Origin: Mucilaginibacter segetis
Lineage (GTDB): Bacteria > Bacteroidota > Bacteroidia > Sphingobacteriales > Sphingobacteriaceae
NCBI RefSeq assembly: GCF_016522075.1
Contig: NZ_JAEHFW010000001.1
Span: 1,550,001-1,614,000, forward strand
Reading direction: 5' to 3'
Length of the DNA stretch: 64,000 nt
Of this stretch, positions 9,654 to 17,691 are shown in pieces. Position 1 is the first letter of the stretch, and each line of letters begins with the position of its first letter. The notes below the pieces were generated by a model, which was not told the origin of the DNA, ran no database searches, and saw only the letters and a program-made list of their open reading frames with translations. A program made the translations under genes and the position numbers.

Positions 9654-10361
9654 TTAAAAATTCGGTTTCAAAACATATTTATCATAGAAACGGAAGATAT
9701 GTTCGCATGCCTCTTCGGCGGTATCAACTACACGGTATAAATTCAGATCATCCGGACTAATGTTGTGTTCGTCTTCCAGCATGTGCTCTTTCACCCACTT
9801 AAACAGTCCGCCCCAGTAATCAACCCCGACGAATACGATAGGGAAACGTGCTATCTTCCCGGTTTGTATCAATGTGATAGCCTCGAATGATTCATCCATA
9901 GTACCGAAACCTCCGGGTAGTACAATAAAGCCCTGGGAATATTTCATGAACATTACCTTGCGGATAAAGAAGTAATCAAACTCCAGCATTTTATCTCTGT
10001 CGATATACTTATTATGAAACTGCTCAAAAGGCAGGTCGATATTAAGCCCTACGGATTTACCGCCGGCTTCAAAAGCACCTTTATTGGCAGCCTCCATTAT
10101 ACCAGGCCCACCGCCGGATATTACGCCATACCCACGCTCCGTTAATAATCGGGCGGTGTTTTCCGCGAGTTTGTAAAATTTATTATCGTGGTGGGTACGT
10201 GCTGAACCAAATATGGAAACACATGGGCCTATTTTTGCCAGTTTCTCGAAGCCGTCAACAAACTCGGCCATTATTTTAAATATTTGCCAGGAATCAGTTA
10301 CTTTAATTTCCTGCCAGTTCTTATTCTCGAATGCTTGTCTTATTTTTTCTTCACCTGTCAT
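9654..10361 (-). CDS. LOG-family protein (TIGR00730-type nucleotide phosphoribohydrolase)
   Basis: 235 residues. The family motifs are both present: GGGPGIMEAANKGAFEAGG (nucleotide-binding loop) and VLPGGFGTMDESFEAITLIQTGK (PGGxGTxxE active-site motif). LOG proteins cleave nucleoside 5'-monophosphates at the N-glycosidic bond, and in bacteria often act as AMP/GMP or pyrimidine nucleotide nucleosidases; the physiological substrate here is unknown. A frame extending to 10436 overlaps the next gene, so the ATG at 10361 (MTGEEKIRQAFE) is preferred. It lies 22 bp after the symporter gene and is probably co-transcribed with it. Confidence 0.88.
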   Translation of the reverse strand: MTGEEKIRQAFENKNWQEIKVTDSWQIFKIMAEFVDGFEKLAKIGPCVSIFGSARTHHDNKFYKLAENTARLLTERGYGVISGGGPGIMEAANKGAFEAGGKSVGLNIDLPFEQFHNKYIDRDKMLEFDYFFIRKVMFMKYSQGFIVLPGGFGTMDESFEAITLIQTGKIARFPIVFVGVDYWGGLFKWVKEHMLEDEHNISPDDLNLYRVVDTAEEACEHIFRFYDKYVLKPNF

Positions 10362-10383
10362 TGTATGTATAAATGTAGTATAA

Positions 10384-11868
10384 CTATAATGCTGCCACCT
10401 TTGTTTTAGGAGACGAGGAAAGCAGCAGGCCGACAAAGGTAATTAATCCGTTAACAATGATAAGTTCATTATCGAAAACATACCCGCCCAAAATAGCTTT
10501 TGATTCTGTACTTAAGAAATAACATACCGCAGGGGATATAAGGCATATAAATGGTACCAGTTTATCATTAACCTGTCGTTTACTTGCTAATAAACCAAAA
10601 GCATACAGGCCAAGCAAAGGCCCGTAGGTATAGGAGGCTACTTTAAATATGGCGCTTACCACCGCGTCATCATTTATAGCGTTAAATAAAACGATGGTTA
10701 AAAACATAAGCCCCGAAAAGGCAATGTGCACATAATGGCGAACATTGACCATGCCTTTACTATTTACGTCATCGCGCTTATTGAAGCCTAAAAAATCAAC
10801 ACAAAAGGAAGTAGTTAACGCGGTTAAGGCGGAGTCTGTTGTGGCAAATGTTGCGGCTGTAAGCCCCAGCATAAATACCATAGCTGGTATAATGCCTAAG
10901 TATTTTAAGGCAATGGTGGGATACAGGTAATCGGTTTTTTGTACGGAGATACCATTACGCTGTGCATACATATACAGCAGGGCCCCAACGCTTAAAAAGA
11001 AAATGTTTATTATAACGAATACCGCTGTAAAGCTGAACATGTTTTTTTGGGCTTCGCGGATGTTTTTCATACTCAGATTTTTTTGCATCAGGTCCTGATC
11101 TAAACCTACCATACCTATGGTTATGAACAGGCCGCCTAAAAATTGCTTGCCAAAATAAAAATGACTGCTCAATGGGTCGTTAAAGAAAAATATTTTGGAA
11201 TAGGTACTGTTTTTTATGGCCTCAGCCGCCTCGAACAAGTTAAGATCCAGACTGCGGCAAATGAAAAATATGGATAGAAAAACTGACGACACTAAAAACA
11301 GGGTTTGCAGACTATCAGTTATAATAATCGTTTTTAAACCACCTTTAAACGTGTACGACCATATCAACACCAGGCATATTAACACCGTTATTGCAAATGG
11401 AATATGATAGCTGTCGAATATAAAGCGTTGTAATACAATCACTACCAGATATAACCTAAAGGCCGAGCCAATGGTACGGCTGAGTAAGAAAATACCCGCG
11501 GCGGTTTTGTAGCTCCAGGTACCTAAGGCACCTTCTATATAGCTGTATATGGAGGTGAGTTTTAAACGATAATACAATGGTAATAAAATGGTAGCTACAA
11601 TTATAAAGCCCGCAGCGTTTCCTAAAACAAACTGAAAATAAGCAAACTGATCGCCGCTTGGTGCACCTACCTTGCCCGGTACCGATATAAAGGTTACCCC
11701 GCTTAAAGCAGTACCTATCATCCCGAAAGCTACAAGATACCATTTGGAATTGCGGTTGGCAATGAAAAAGGTGTCGTTATTGGATGACTTTTTTGAGGTG
11801 ATATAGGATATGACCAGCAATACTAAAAAGTAACCTATGATGAATGTGAGTAATATTCCCGGCGCCAT
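10384..11868 (-). CDS. Sodium:solute symporter family protein (SSS)
   Basis: 494 residues with about 13 predicted membrane helices from the N-terminus on. The pattern fits SSS transporters: an N-terminal helix followed by ITSKKSSNNDTFFIANRNS, then GMIGTALSGVTFISVPG in helix 2 (Na+ site region), and the helix-8 region GLTAATFATTDSALTALTTSF that carries the Na2 serines. It would take up a small solute with Na+ across the inner membrane; the solute cannot be inferred. It is the first gene of a two-gene unit with the LOG protein. Confidence 0.88.
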   Translation of the reverse strand: MAPGILLTFIIGYFLVLLVISYITSKKSSNNDTFFIANRNSKWYLVAFGMIGTALSGVTFISVPGKVGAPSGDQFAYFQFVLGNAAGFIIVATILLPLYYRLKLTSIYSYIEGALGTWSYKTAAGIFLLSRTIGSAFRLYLVVIVLQRFIFDSYHIPFAITVLICLVLIWSYTFKGGLKTIIITDSLQTLFLVSSVFLSIFFICRSLDLNLFEAAEAIKNSTYSKIFFFNDPLSSHFYFGKQFLGGLFITIGMVGLDQDLMQKNLSMKNIREAQKNMFSFTAVFVIINIFFLSVGALLYMYAQRNGISVQKTDYLYPTIALKYLGIIPAMVFMLGLTAATFATTDSALTALTTSFCVDFLGFNKRDDVNSKGMVNVRHYVHIAFSGLMFLTIVLFNAINDDAVVSAIFKVASYTYGPLLGLYAFGLLASKRQVNDKLVPFICLISPAVCYFLSTESKAILGGYVFDNELIIVNGLITFVGLLLSSSPKTKVAAL

Positions 11869-12009
11869 AATTAGTTTTATATGTCAGCTCTGAAAAAAGC
11901 CGAAGCCTAAAGTAACAGTTTAAGCAGTATCAAACAAACATAGCTTTAATCATCACAGAAAAAACAAAAAAAATATAAATGTTAAAGCAGGAATACTATA
12001 TAATAACGA

Positions 12010-12017
12010 TATTTTTG
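12010..12017 (+). promoter_or_regulatory. Candidate -7 element upstream of trpA
   Basis: TATTTTTG matches TAnnTTTG and lies 33 bp before the trpA ATG. No convincing -33 element is seen at the expected spacing, so confidence is limited. Confidence 0.35.
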
Positions 12018-12050
12018 CTGCTTGCGTTATTATAAATAATTACAGGCAAT

Positions 12051-12842
12051 ATGGCTAACACAATTTCGCCCATGAACCGATTAAATAAACTTTTTTCAAT
12101 AAAAAAGAAAGATCTGTTATCAATATACTTTACCGCGGGTTATCCTGAATTAAATATGACGGTTGATATTGCCGAAGCATTGGAAAAGGCCGGAGCCGAT
12201 TTTCTGGAGATCGGTTTTCCATATTCTGATCCGGTTGCTGACGGGCCAACCATACAGCATAGTTCGGAGACAGCGTTAAAAAACGGTATGTCGTTACAGG
12301 TGTTGTTTGAGCAGCTAAAAGAATTGCGCAGCAGAGTTAATATCCCCGTGTTATTAATGGGGTATCTTAACCCGATAGTGCAGTTTGGTATAGAGCGGTT
12401 TTGCAAGGAAGCTGCGGCGGCCGGGGTTGATGGTATTATAGTTCCCGACCTGCCGATGTATGAATATGAGCTGCTATATGCTAACCATTTTGCAGATAAT
12501 AACTTAAGTAATATCTTTTTAGTTACACCGCAAACATCGGAAGAGCGCATCCGTAAGATTGATGAACTGAGCAATAGTTTTATTTACCTGTTATCATCGT
12601 CATCTATAACCGGCGGCAACTTGCAATTGTCGGACAGTATTGAGGATTATTATAAGCGTATAAGGGCTATGGAGCTGAACAATCCCACCATTATAGGCTT
12701 TGGCATATCGGATAATAAATCGTTTAGTAAGGCTTGCCAATATGCGAACGGCGCCATTGTAGGAAGCGCTTTTGTGAAATTATTAGGGCAGGAGGGATAT
12801 ATGGAAAAAATACCGGGATTTATAAACAACATTAAAGAGTAA
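12051..12842 (+). CDS. trpA: Tryptophan synthase alpha chain
   Basis: 263 residues, a full-length TIM barrel. The catalytic acids are in place: Glu in DFLEIGFPYSDP and Asp in the following VADGPTIQ, and the phosphate-binding loop has SSSSITGG and GFGISDNKS. It cleaves indole-glycerol phosphate to indole and glyceraldehyde-3-phosphate, passing indole to TrpB. Unusually, no other trp gene is in the neighbourhood: a symporter lies upstream and a small secreted-peptide gene downstream. Nothing in the sequence suggests decay, so it probably works with a TrpB encoded elsewhere. Confidence 0.95.
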   Translation: MANTISPMNRLNKLFSIKKKDLLSIYFTAGYPELNMTVDIAEALEKAGADFLEIGFPYSDPVADGPTIQHSSETALKNGMSLQVLFEQLKELRSRVNIPVLLMGYLNPIVQFGIERFCKEAAAAGVDGIIVPDLPMYEYELLYANHFADNNLSNIFLVTPQTSEERIRKIDELSNSFIYLLSSSSITGGNLQLSDSIEDYYKRIRAMELNNPTIIGFGISDNKSFSKACQYANGAIVGSAFVKLLGQEGYMEKIPGFINNIKE

Positions 12843-13008
12843 TATTGTTATTATTTTTTAATTCTGTCTCATTGAGATACTCAAGCGCCAAATGAGTATT
12901 GGGTTCTATACTTACAGTCATTTTTTAAATTAGTAATCGCTTTTTCATATCTTATTTAAGATATTCCCTGTTTTTTAGCTATAGGTATCACAATTGTAAC
13001 TTTAATAA

Positions 13009-13016
13009 TAAGTTTG
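13009..13016 (+). promoter_or_regulatory. Candidate -7 element of the GG-leader peptide gene
   Basis: TAAGTTTG matches TAnnTTTG. It lies 90 nt before the peptide ATG, so the message would have a leader of about 85 nt. A TTG at 12994-12996 is too close (12 bp) to be a standard -33 element. Confidence 0.35.
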
Positions 13017-13105
13017 CTAACTTACAGGAGTATGACTTAATAAATACATACCGCAAAATTGCCGGGGCGTGGTTACGGCATTAATAACTATTAATATTTT
13101 TTATA

Positions 13106-13282
13106 ATGGAAAAATTTAAAAAATTAAGCCGTGCTGAAATGAAAGGAATTTTAGGCGGGCTGGTAGGAGGCGGATGCCATAGTAACTGTACTACGGATGA
13201 GGATTGCAAAATGGATGGATATACTTGCAACGATGACTCAAGCGAAGTATGCCCAGATCGAAAGACTTGTGGTCCGCGTTAG
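13106..13282 (+). CDS. Six-cysteine peptide with double-glycine leader
   Basis: A 58-residue ORF. The first 18 residues, MEKFKKLSRAEMKGILGG, are a classic Bacteroidota double-glycine leader of the bacteriocin/RiPP-like type (KxLSRxEMKxIxGG). The part after Gly-Gly is about 40 residues with six cysteines (C24, C28, C34, C41, C49, C55), many acidic and polar residues, and no hydrophobic core. Peptides with this leader are normally cut by a PCAT/C39-type transporter and exported; no such transporter is visible here. Six cysteines suggest three disulfides, and the next gene encodes a thiol-disulfide oxidoreductase. It could be a bacteriocin, a signalling peptide or a modified peptide. A strong hairpin terminator follows immediately. 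Confidence 0.8.
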   Translation: MEKFKKLSRAEMKGILGGLVGGGCHSNCTTDEDCKMDGYTCNDDSSEVCPDRKTCGPR

Positions 13283-13294
13283 CTTTTAATTATG

Positions 13295-13335
13295 AACCAT
13301 TAAGGCGTAAATGCTTTAATGGTTTATGTTTTTTT
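13295..13335 (+). terminator. Terminator after the GG-leader peptide gene
   Basis: A 12-bp stem (13295-13306 with 13313-13324, one G:T pair, loop GTAAAT) is followed by a T-rich run (13329-13335). It separates the peptide gene from the TlpA gene, so the peptide may be made in excess over the oxidoreductase by partial read-through. Confidence 0.8.
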
Positions 13336-13349
13336 AACAAAGCGAATAA

Positions 13350-14477
13350 ATGATGAAAGTAATATTACTCTTTTTATTGTTATTGTCAGCCCATATAGTC
13401 AAATCACAAAGTAATTTGATTATAAACGGTAATACTCATTTGATAAAGGATGGAACCAAAATTATAATTGAGCGTGTAATGCCGAGGCGTTTTTCTGACA
13501 AGAAACCAGAAAAGGACAGTACCATTGTAAAAAACAATAAATTTGAGTTTAAGCTTAATAACAATAATGGTGAATTTTACTCCTTAACTATTGGCAAACA
13601 TCATACCCGGCTTTATTTGCAGCCGGGTATAGCTAATGTTACGCTTTCAGATTCTTTGTTGGCCAACGTAACCATAACGGGTAACCTAATGGCCGATGAA
13701 AATACTCAATTTATGCATCGGTTAATAAATGATCCTGTATATTTAGAATACCGAATGGTAAGCCAGGATTACAATAATTATTCACGGAAAAAAAACAGAG
13801 ATACTGATACTTTATCGGCTAAAAGAAAGAAAAAGGACGAGCTTTCTGAGCTTGCGGATAGGCAATACGAATTATTGGTTTTGGATTGGATAAAAACACA
13901 CCCCAACTCCTATTTAAATACTTATTTATTATACAACGCATATAATCAGCCGCAACAAGCTGTTTTGGAAGCAGAAGTTAAACGTGTTTTTTATGCCATG
14001 CCTGCAAATATCACTCATAATGTGTGGGGGAGGGAGCTTAAATATAGTATGGATAGTTTGTTTGTGGGGGGTAAAGCTCCGGATTTTGCACAGGCAGATA
14101 CCAGTGGTAAAATAGTCAAATTGTCTGATTTTAAAGGGAAATATGTATTGATTGATTTTTGGGCGTCGTGGTGTGTACCATGCCGGGCCGAAATCCCCAA
14201 TTTTATTAAAGCCTCACAACAACTTGCCGGTCGTAATTTTGCGATTTTAGGCATCTCACTTGATCAGGAAAAAGACGCCTGGCTTAGAGCTATCAAACAA
14301 GATGGACTCACCTGGACCCAACTATCAGATTTGCGGTCATGGAATAACAAAGTTTCTGTAAAATATTATGTTTATGATATACCAGCTAATTTCCTGATCG
14401 GCCCGGATGGTACAATTCTTGCGAAAAATATAAATGGCGAAGAGTTATTGCCCACACTTAAAAAATTAATTAAATAA
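13350..14477 (+). CDS. TlpA-family thiol-disulfide oxidoreductase with DUF4369-like N-terminus
   Basis: 375 residues. A signal peptide (about 1-20, ending near VKSQS) is followed by a beta-rich DUF4369-like domain (about 22-110), a charged helical linker, and a C-terminal AhpC/TSA-TlpA domain (about 240-375) with the redox motif WASWCVPCR and the cis-proline segment YDIPANFLIG. It would act in the periplasm on disulfides. It starts 67 bp after the six-Cys peptide gene, with a terminator between; a role in folding that peptide is inferred from position. Two ATGs are adjacent at the start (13350 and 13353); either is possible. Confidence 0.88.
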   Translation: MMKVILLFLLLLSAHIVKSQSNLIINGNTHLIKDGTKIIIERVMPRRFSDKKPEKDSTIVKNNKFEFKLNNNNGEFYSLTIGKHHTRLYLQPGIANVTLSDSLLANVTITGNLMADENTQFMHRLINDPVYLEYRMVSQDYNNYSRKKNRDTDTLSAKRKKKDELSELADRQYELLVLDWIKTHPNSYLNTYLLYNAYNQPQQAVLEAEVKRVFYAMPANITHNVWGRELKYSMDSLFVGGKAPDFAQADTSGKIVKLSDFKGKYVLIDFWASWCVPCRAEIPNFIKASQQLAGRNFAILGISLDQEKDAWLRAIKQDGLTWTQLSDLRSWNNKVSVKYYVYDIPANFLIGPDGTILAKNINGEELLPTLKKLIK

Positions 14478-14486
14478 TCCTACCTG

Positions 14487-14508
14487 AAATAAGTTTATAA
14501 ACTTATTT
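14487..14508. terminator. Palindrome, possible terminator
   Basis: A perfect 22-nt AT-rich palindrome lies just after the TlpA stop codon. It is further bracketed by ACCTG (14482-14486) and CAGGT, which can extend the stem. The T-run is weak, so terminator function is uncertain. Confidence 0.45.
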
Positions 14509-14579
14509 AGATAAACAGGTGTGATTTTTGAGTGCACCCACTTTTTACAGGTAAAATGTGCAGAAAAGCAAGTTCTTTT

Positions 14580-15200
14580 TTATAAATACTCTTCCAGTTC
14601 CCCTTTGCCTTCGCGGATAATATCGAAATCGCCGGAGGTGCAGTCTACCACGGTTGATGGGATATTGTCGCCGTAGCCCCCGTCTATCACTATATCCACC
14701 ATATCCGCGTATTTTTCGTGGATCAGTTCCGGGTCGGTGGAATATTCCACAATATCATCTTCATCATGTATGGAGGTGGATAGGATGGGGTTACCTAAAA
14801 CCCGAACAATTTCCCGGGCTATATTATTATCCGGAACACGTATACCTACCGTTTTTTTGTTAGAGCTTAACAGTTTGGGTACCGCGTGGCTTGCATTAAA
14901 TATAAAGGTAAAAGGGCCCGGCAACGCTTTTTTTAATACCCTGAAAGTAGTATTGTCAATAGGCTTAATATAATCTGATATATGGCTAAGATCATAACAG
15001 ATGAAAGAGAAATTCGCCTTTTCCGGTTTAATGTTCCTGATCTTGCAGATAGCCTCAATAGCCCGATGATTGGTGATGTCGCAACCCAAACCGTAAACCG
15101 TATCGGTAGGGTAAATGATGATTCCACCTTTACGTAATACCTCCGCCACCTGCTCAATAGCTTTGGGGTTAGGGTTTTCGGGATAGATCTTTATTAGCAT
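14580..15200 (-). CDS. L-threonylcarbamoyladenylate synthase (Sua5/YciO/YrdC family)
   Basis: 206 residues with a YrdC fold. Typical features are IAQVAEVLRKGGIIIYPTDTVYGLGCD-like segments near the N-terminus (here VLRKGGIIIYPTDTVYGLG), the RNIKPEKANFSF loop in place of KxRP..KP, and VGIRVPDNNIA. The enzyme makes threonylcarbamoyl-AMP for the t6A37 modification of ANN-decoding tRNAs. A YciO-type paralogue of less certain function cannot be excluded because the KxR loop is atypical. An upstream TTG gives a longer frame to 15227; the ATG at 15200 (MLIKIYPENPN) gives the normal start. Confidence 0.82.
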   Translation of the reverse strand: MLIKIYPENPNPKAIEQVAEVLRKGGIIIYPTDTVYGLGCDITNHRAIEAICKIRNIKPEKANFSFICYDLSHISDYIKPIDNTTFRVLKKALPGPFTFIFNASHAVPKLLSSNKKTVGIRVPDNNIAREIVRVLGNPILSTSIHDEDDIVEYSTDPELIHEKYADMVDIVIDGGYGDNIPSTVVDCTSGDFDIIREGKGELEEYL

Positions 15201-15235
15201 AATATATTTTAACCAAATATATAACAAGATGGTTT

Positions 15236-15268
15236 TTAAAAAGAAAAACCATCTTTATCAGATGGTTT
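15236..15268 (-). terminator. Terminator of the YceI gene
   Basis: A 9-bp stem AAACCATCT (15246-15254) / AGATGGTTT (15260-15268) with a 5-nt loop is followed on the minus strand by a T-rich run. It lies downstream of the yceI-like gene. Confidence 0.7.
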
Positions 15269-15295
15269 CTTTATATATTCAATATGTATTTACAA

Positions 15296-15829
15296 TTACG
15301 CTTGTTTCGCGAACTGTACGTTAATGCTCAGTTTAATATCTTCGCCAACTACTACTGATCCGGCTTCTGTTACGCCATCCCAGGTCAAGCCAAATTCTTT
15401 ACGGTTTATTTTTCCGGTAACCTCAAAGCCTGCTTTGGTATTTCCATAAAAATCGTCGGTGGAGCCACCGAACTCAGCATTCAGTGTTACTGGTTTAGTA
15501 ACTCCTTTTATAGTAAGATCGCCGGTTAATTTATATTCGTCGTCGCCGGTATTTTTTATTGAAGTTGATTTAAAACTAATCTTCGGATATGTTGCAGCAT
15601 CAAAAAATTCAGGTCCTTTTAAATGCTCATCTCTTTGGGTTTGATTGGTATCTATACTATCCACATCAAGTGAAAAGCAGATCTGAGCATCTTCAAAATT
15701 ATCATTTTCAGTATTTAATTCGCCTTCAAATGTTTTGAATGAACCTGTTACGGTTGAAATTACGAGGTGTTTAACTTTGAATTGCACTTCCGAGTGCATT
15801 GGATCAAGTACCCATTTTTGTGTTGCCAT
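15296..15829 (-). CDS. YceI family protein (cytoplasmic form)
   Basis: 177 residues, a lipocalin-like YceI domain over the full length: WVLDPMHSEVQFKVKHLVIS at the start, then a beta barrel with DEHLKGPEFFDAATYPKISF and LTGDLTIKGVTKPV, which are standard YceI blocks. YceI proteins bind isoprenoid-type lipids. Unlike E. coli YceI this one has no signal peptide, so it would remain in the cytoplasm, as in several Bacteroidota homologues. It is divergent from the glutamate-synthase-like gene. Confidence 0.9.
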   Translation of the reverse strand: MATQKWVLDPMHSEVQFKVKHLVISTVTGSFKTFEGELNTENDNFEDAQICFSLDVDSIDTNQTQRDEHLKGPEFFDAATYPKISFKSTSIKNTGDDEYKLTGDLTIKGVTKPVTLNAEFGGSTDDFYGNTKAGFEVTGKINRKEFGLTWDGVTEAGSVVVGEDIKLSINVQFAKQA

Positions 15830-15852
15830 GGTTTTAATTTTTTTTGTTTGAA

Positions 15853-15860
15853 CAAAGATA
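15853..15860 (-). promoter_or_regulatory. Candidate -7 element of the YceI gene
   Basis: On the minus strand TATCTTTG matches TAnnTTTG and lies 23 bp before the ATG. No clear -33 TTG at 19 bp. Confidence 0.4.
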
Positions 15861-15981
15861 AAATAATATATGTTTAAACATGTATTATTGTTGTGGATTT
15901 TACTTTACACAGACATTATTTATAATTTAACTGGCTAATAATTAGTTTGTTTTGTAAATAGTGGTTATAAAATAAAATATA

Positions 15982-17640
15982 ATGAGAAAATTATTTATAC
16001 TATCTGCAATTATTATACTGGGCGCCATTGGGTTATGGAGTTTAATATGGCCCCCGGCGGTATGGTTTCTGATAGTTTTTGTACCACTGTTTGCATTAGG
16101 CTTTTATGATCTGGTACAAACCAAACATAGCATTACACGGAATTTCCCGCTACTTGGCCATTTCAGATTTTTGCTTGAAGAGATACGTCCAGAGATCTAT
16201 CAATATTTTATAGAGAGCGATACTAACGGGACACCATTTAACCGGCAAAACCGGAGTCTTATTTATCAACGGGCAAAAAAAGAAGATGATACACGCCCTT
16301 TTGGTACCGAACTGGACGTATACGAGGACGGATACGAATGGCTCAACCATAGTATTGGCGCACTTGATCATTCTGAACTTAATATGTCGCCGCGTGTACT
16401 GGTTGGCGGTCCGCAGTGCACTCAGCCTTACCTGGCCAGTGTCTATAATATTTCGGCCATGAGTTTTGGGTCGCTTAGTTCTAATGCAGTGTTGGCATTA
16501 AATGGCGGTGCGCATATAGGCAACTTTGCACATAATACAGGCGAGGGCGGACTTAGCGACTATCACTTAAAACCCGGAGGAGATATTATATGGCAAATAG
16601 GCACGGGATATTTTAGCTGCCGCAAAAAGGACGGTACATTTAATAAAGATGCATTTGCCGAGAGGGCAAATTTACCACAGGTAAAAATGATAGAAATAAA
16701 ACTATCACAGGGTGCCAAACCAGGGCACGGCGGTATTTTACCTGCTGCTAAAGTGAGTGATGAAATAGCCAGAATAAGACTGGTTGAAAAGGGGGAGGAT
16801 GTAATTTCGCCACCCGCACACACAGCTTTTAATACCCCTGCTGGTTTGTTGAATTTTGTAAAAGAATTGAGGCAGCTATCCGGAGGTAAACCCGTGGGTT
16901 TTAAATTATGCGTAGGGCATAAAAGCGAATTTTTAGCTATTTGTAAAGCAATGATTAAAACGGGTATATACCCCGATTTTATTACGGTTGACGGGGGAGA
17001 GGGCGGAACCGGCGCTGCACCTTTTGAATTCTCAAATTCTGTAGGGATGCCGTTACGGGAGGCGCTTGCTTTTGTATATGACGCGTTAACAGGCTTCGAT
17101 CTGAAAAAGCATATTAAACTTATTGCTTCAGGAAAGGTGGCCACGGGTTTTGATCTGGTTAAAAACTTTGCTCTTGGAGCGGATATGTGCAACAGCGCCC
17201 GGGGGATGATGTTTGCATTGGGGTGCATACAGGCTTTGCAGTGTAATAGTAATACCTGCCCAACCGGAGTGGCTACGCAGGATAAGGAATTAACACGTGG
17301 CTTAGTGGTTAATGATAAAAAATACCGGGTGGCTAACTTCCATAAAGAAACAATAAGCAGTGCCATGCAAATGATGGGCGCTGCCGGGATGCGGCACCCG
17401 GACGATTTGCACCGTATGTTTATATACAGGCGCATAAACCACAGTCAGATATTGACTTATGCTCAGTTGTTTCCATATATTCCGAAAGGGAGCTTATTAA
17501 ATACACCATATCCGCAAAACTTTGAATATGATATGGCTATAAGTAACGAGGATAGTTTTGCACCCGATTATGATAAGGTGGGTATGGTAGAGATTGGTGG
17601 TTCAAGTCCGTATAAAGCCGGAGTGGAGGTTAAAGCATAA
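15982..17640 (+). CDS. Membrane-anchored FMN-binding glutamate synthase-like protein
   Basis: 552 residues. Two N-terminal membrane helices (about 3-20 and 25-45) precede a domain matching the FMN/alpha-subunit core of glutamate synthase. Seen are ISAMSFGSLSSNAVLAL, the FMN-region KLSQGAKPGHGGILPA, the barrel segment FITVDGGEGGTGAAP, and a cysteine cluster GCIQALQCNSNTCPTG like the 3Fe-4S ligands of GltB. The glutaminase domain is missing, so it is not a classical GOGAT; such stand-alone forms have unclear substrates. It stands alone, with a terminator after it, convergent to sucC. Confidence 0.85.
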   Translation: MRKLFILSAIIILGAIGLWSLIWPPAVWFLIVFVPLFALGFYDLVQTKHSITRNFPLLGHFRFLLEEIRPEIYQYFIESDTNGTPFNRQNRSLIYQRAKKEDDTRPFGTELDVYEDGYEWLNHSIGALDHSELNMSPRVLVGGPQCTQPYLASVYNISAMSFGSLSSNAVLALNGGAHIGNFAHNTGEGGLSDYHLKPGGDIIWQIGTGYFSCRKKDGTFNKDAFAERANLPQVKMIEIKLSQGAKPGHGGILPAAKVSDEIARIRLVEKGEDVISPPAHTAFNTPAGLLNFVKELRQLSGGKPVGFKLCVGHKSEFLAICKAMIKTGIYPDFITVDGGEGGTGAAPFEFSNSVGMPLREALAFVYDALTGFDLKKHIKLIASGKVATGFDLVKNFALGADMCNSARGMMFALGCIQALQCNSNTCPTGVATQDKELTRGLVVNDKKYRVANFHKETISSAMQMMGAAGMRHPDDLHRMFIYRRINHSQILTYAQLFPYIPKGSLLNTPYPQNFEYDMAISNEDSFAPDYDKVGMVEIGGSSPYKAGVEVKA

Positions 17641-17644
17641 AAAA

Positions 17645-17671
17645 AGGGTAAGATTTAAAAAATCTTACCCT
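17645..17671. terminator. Bidirectional terminator
   Basis: A perfect 11-bp stem (17645-17655 with 17661-17671, 5-nt loop) flanked by A- and T-rich sequence, between the convergent flavoprotein and sucC genes. Confidence 0.8.
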
Positions 17672-17691
17672 ATATATTAAGTTTTAATAAA

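Noticed and set aside
12832..12921. A 29-codon minus-strand ORF starting MTVSIEPNTHLALEYLN downstream of trpA.
   Set aside because: It is too short, overlaps the end of trpA and has no visible promoter or recognisable family; could be a remnant, but this cannot be supported.
16563..17435. A 290-codon antisense frame.
   Set aside because: It lies fully inside the glutamate-synthase-like gene, has Ser/Pro/Cys-rich composition typical of a shadow frame, and no supporting motifs.
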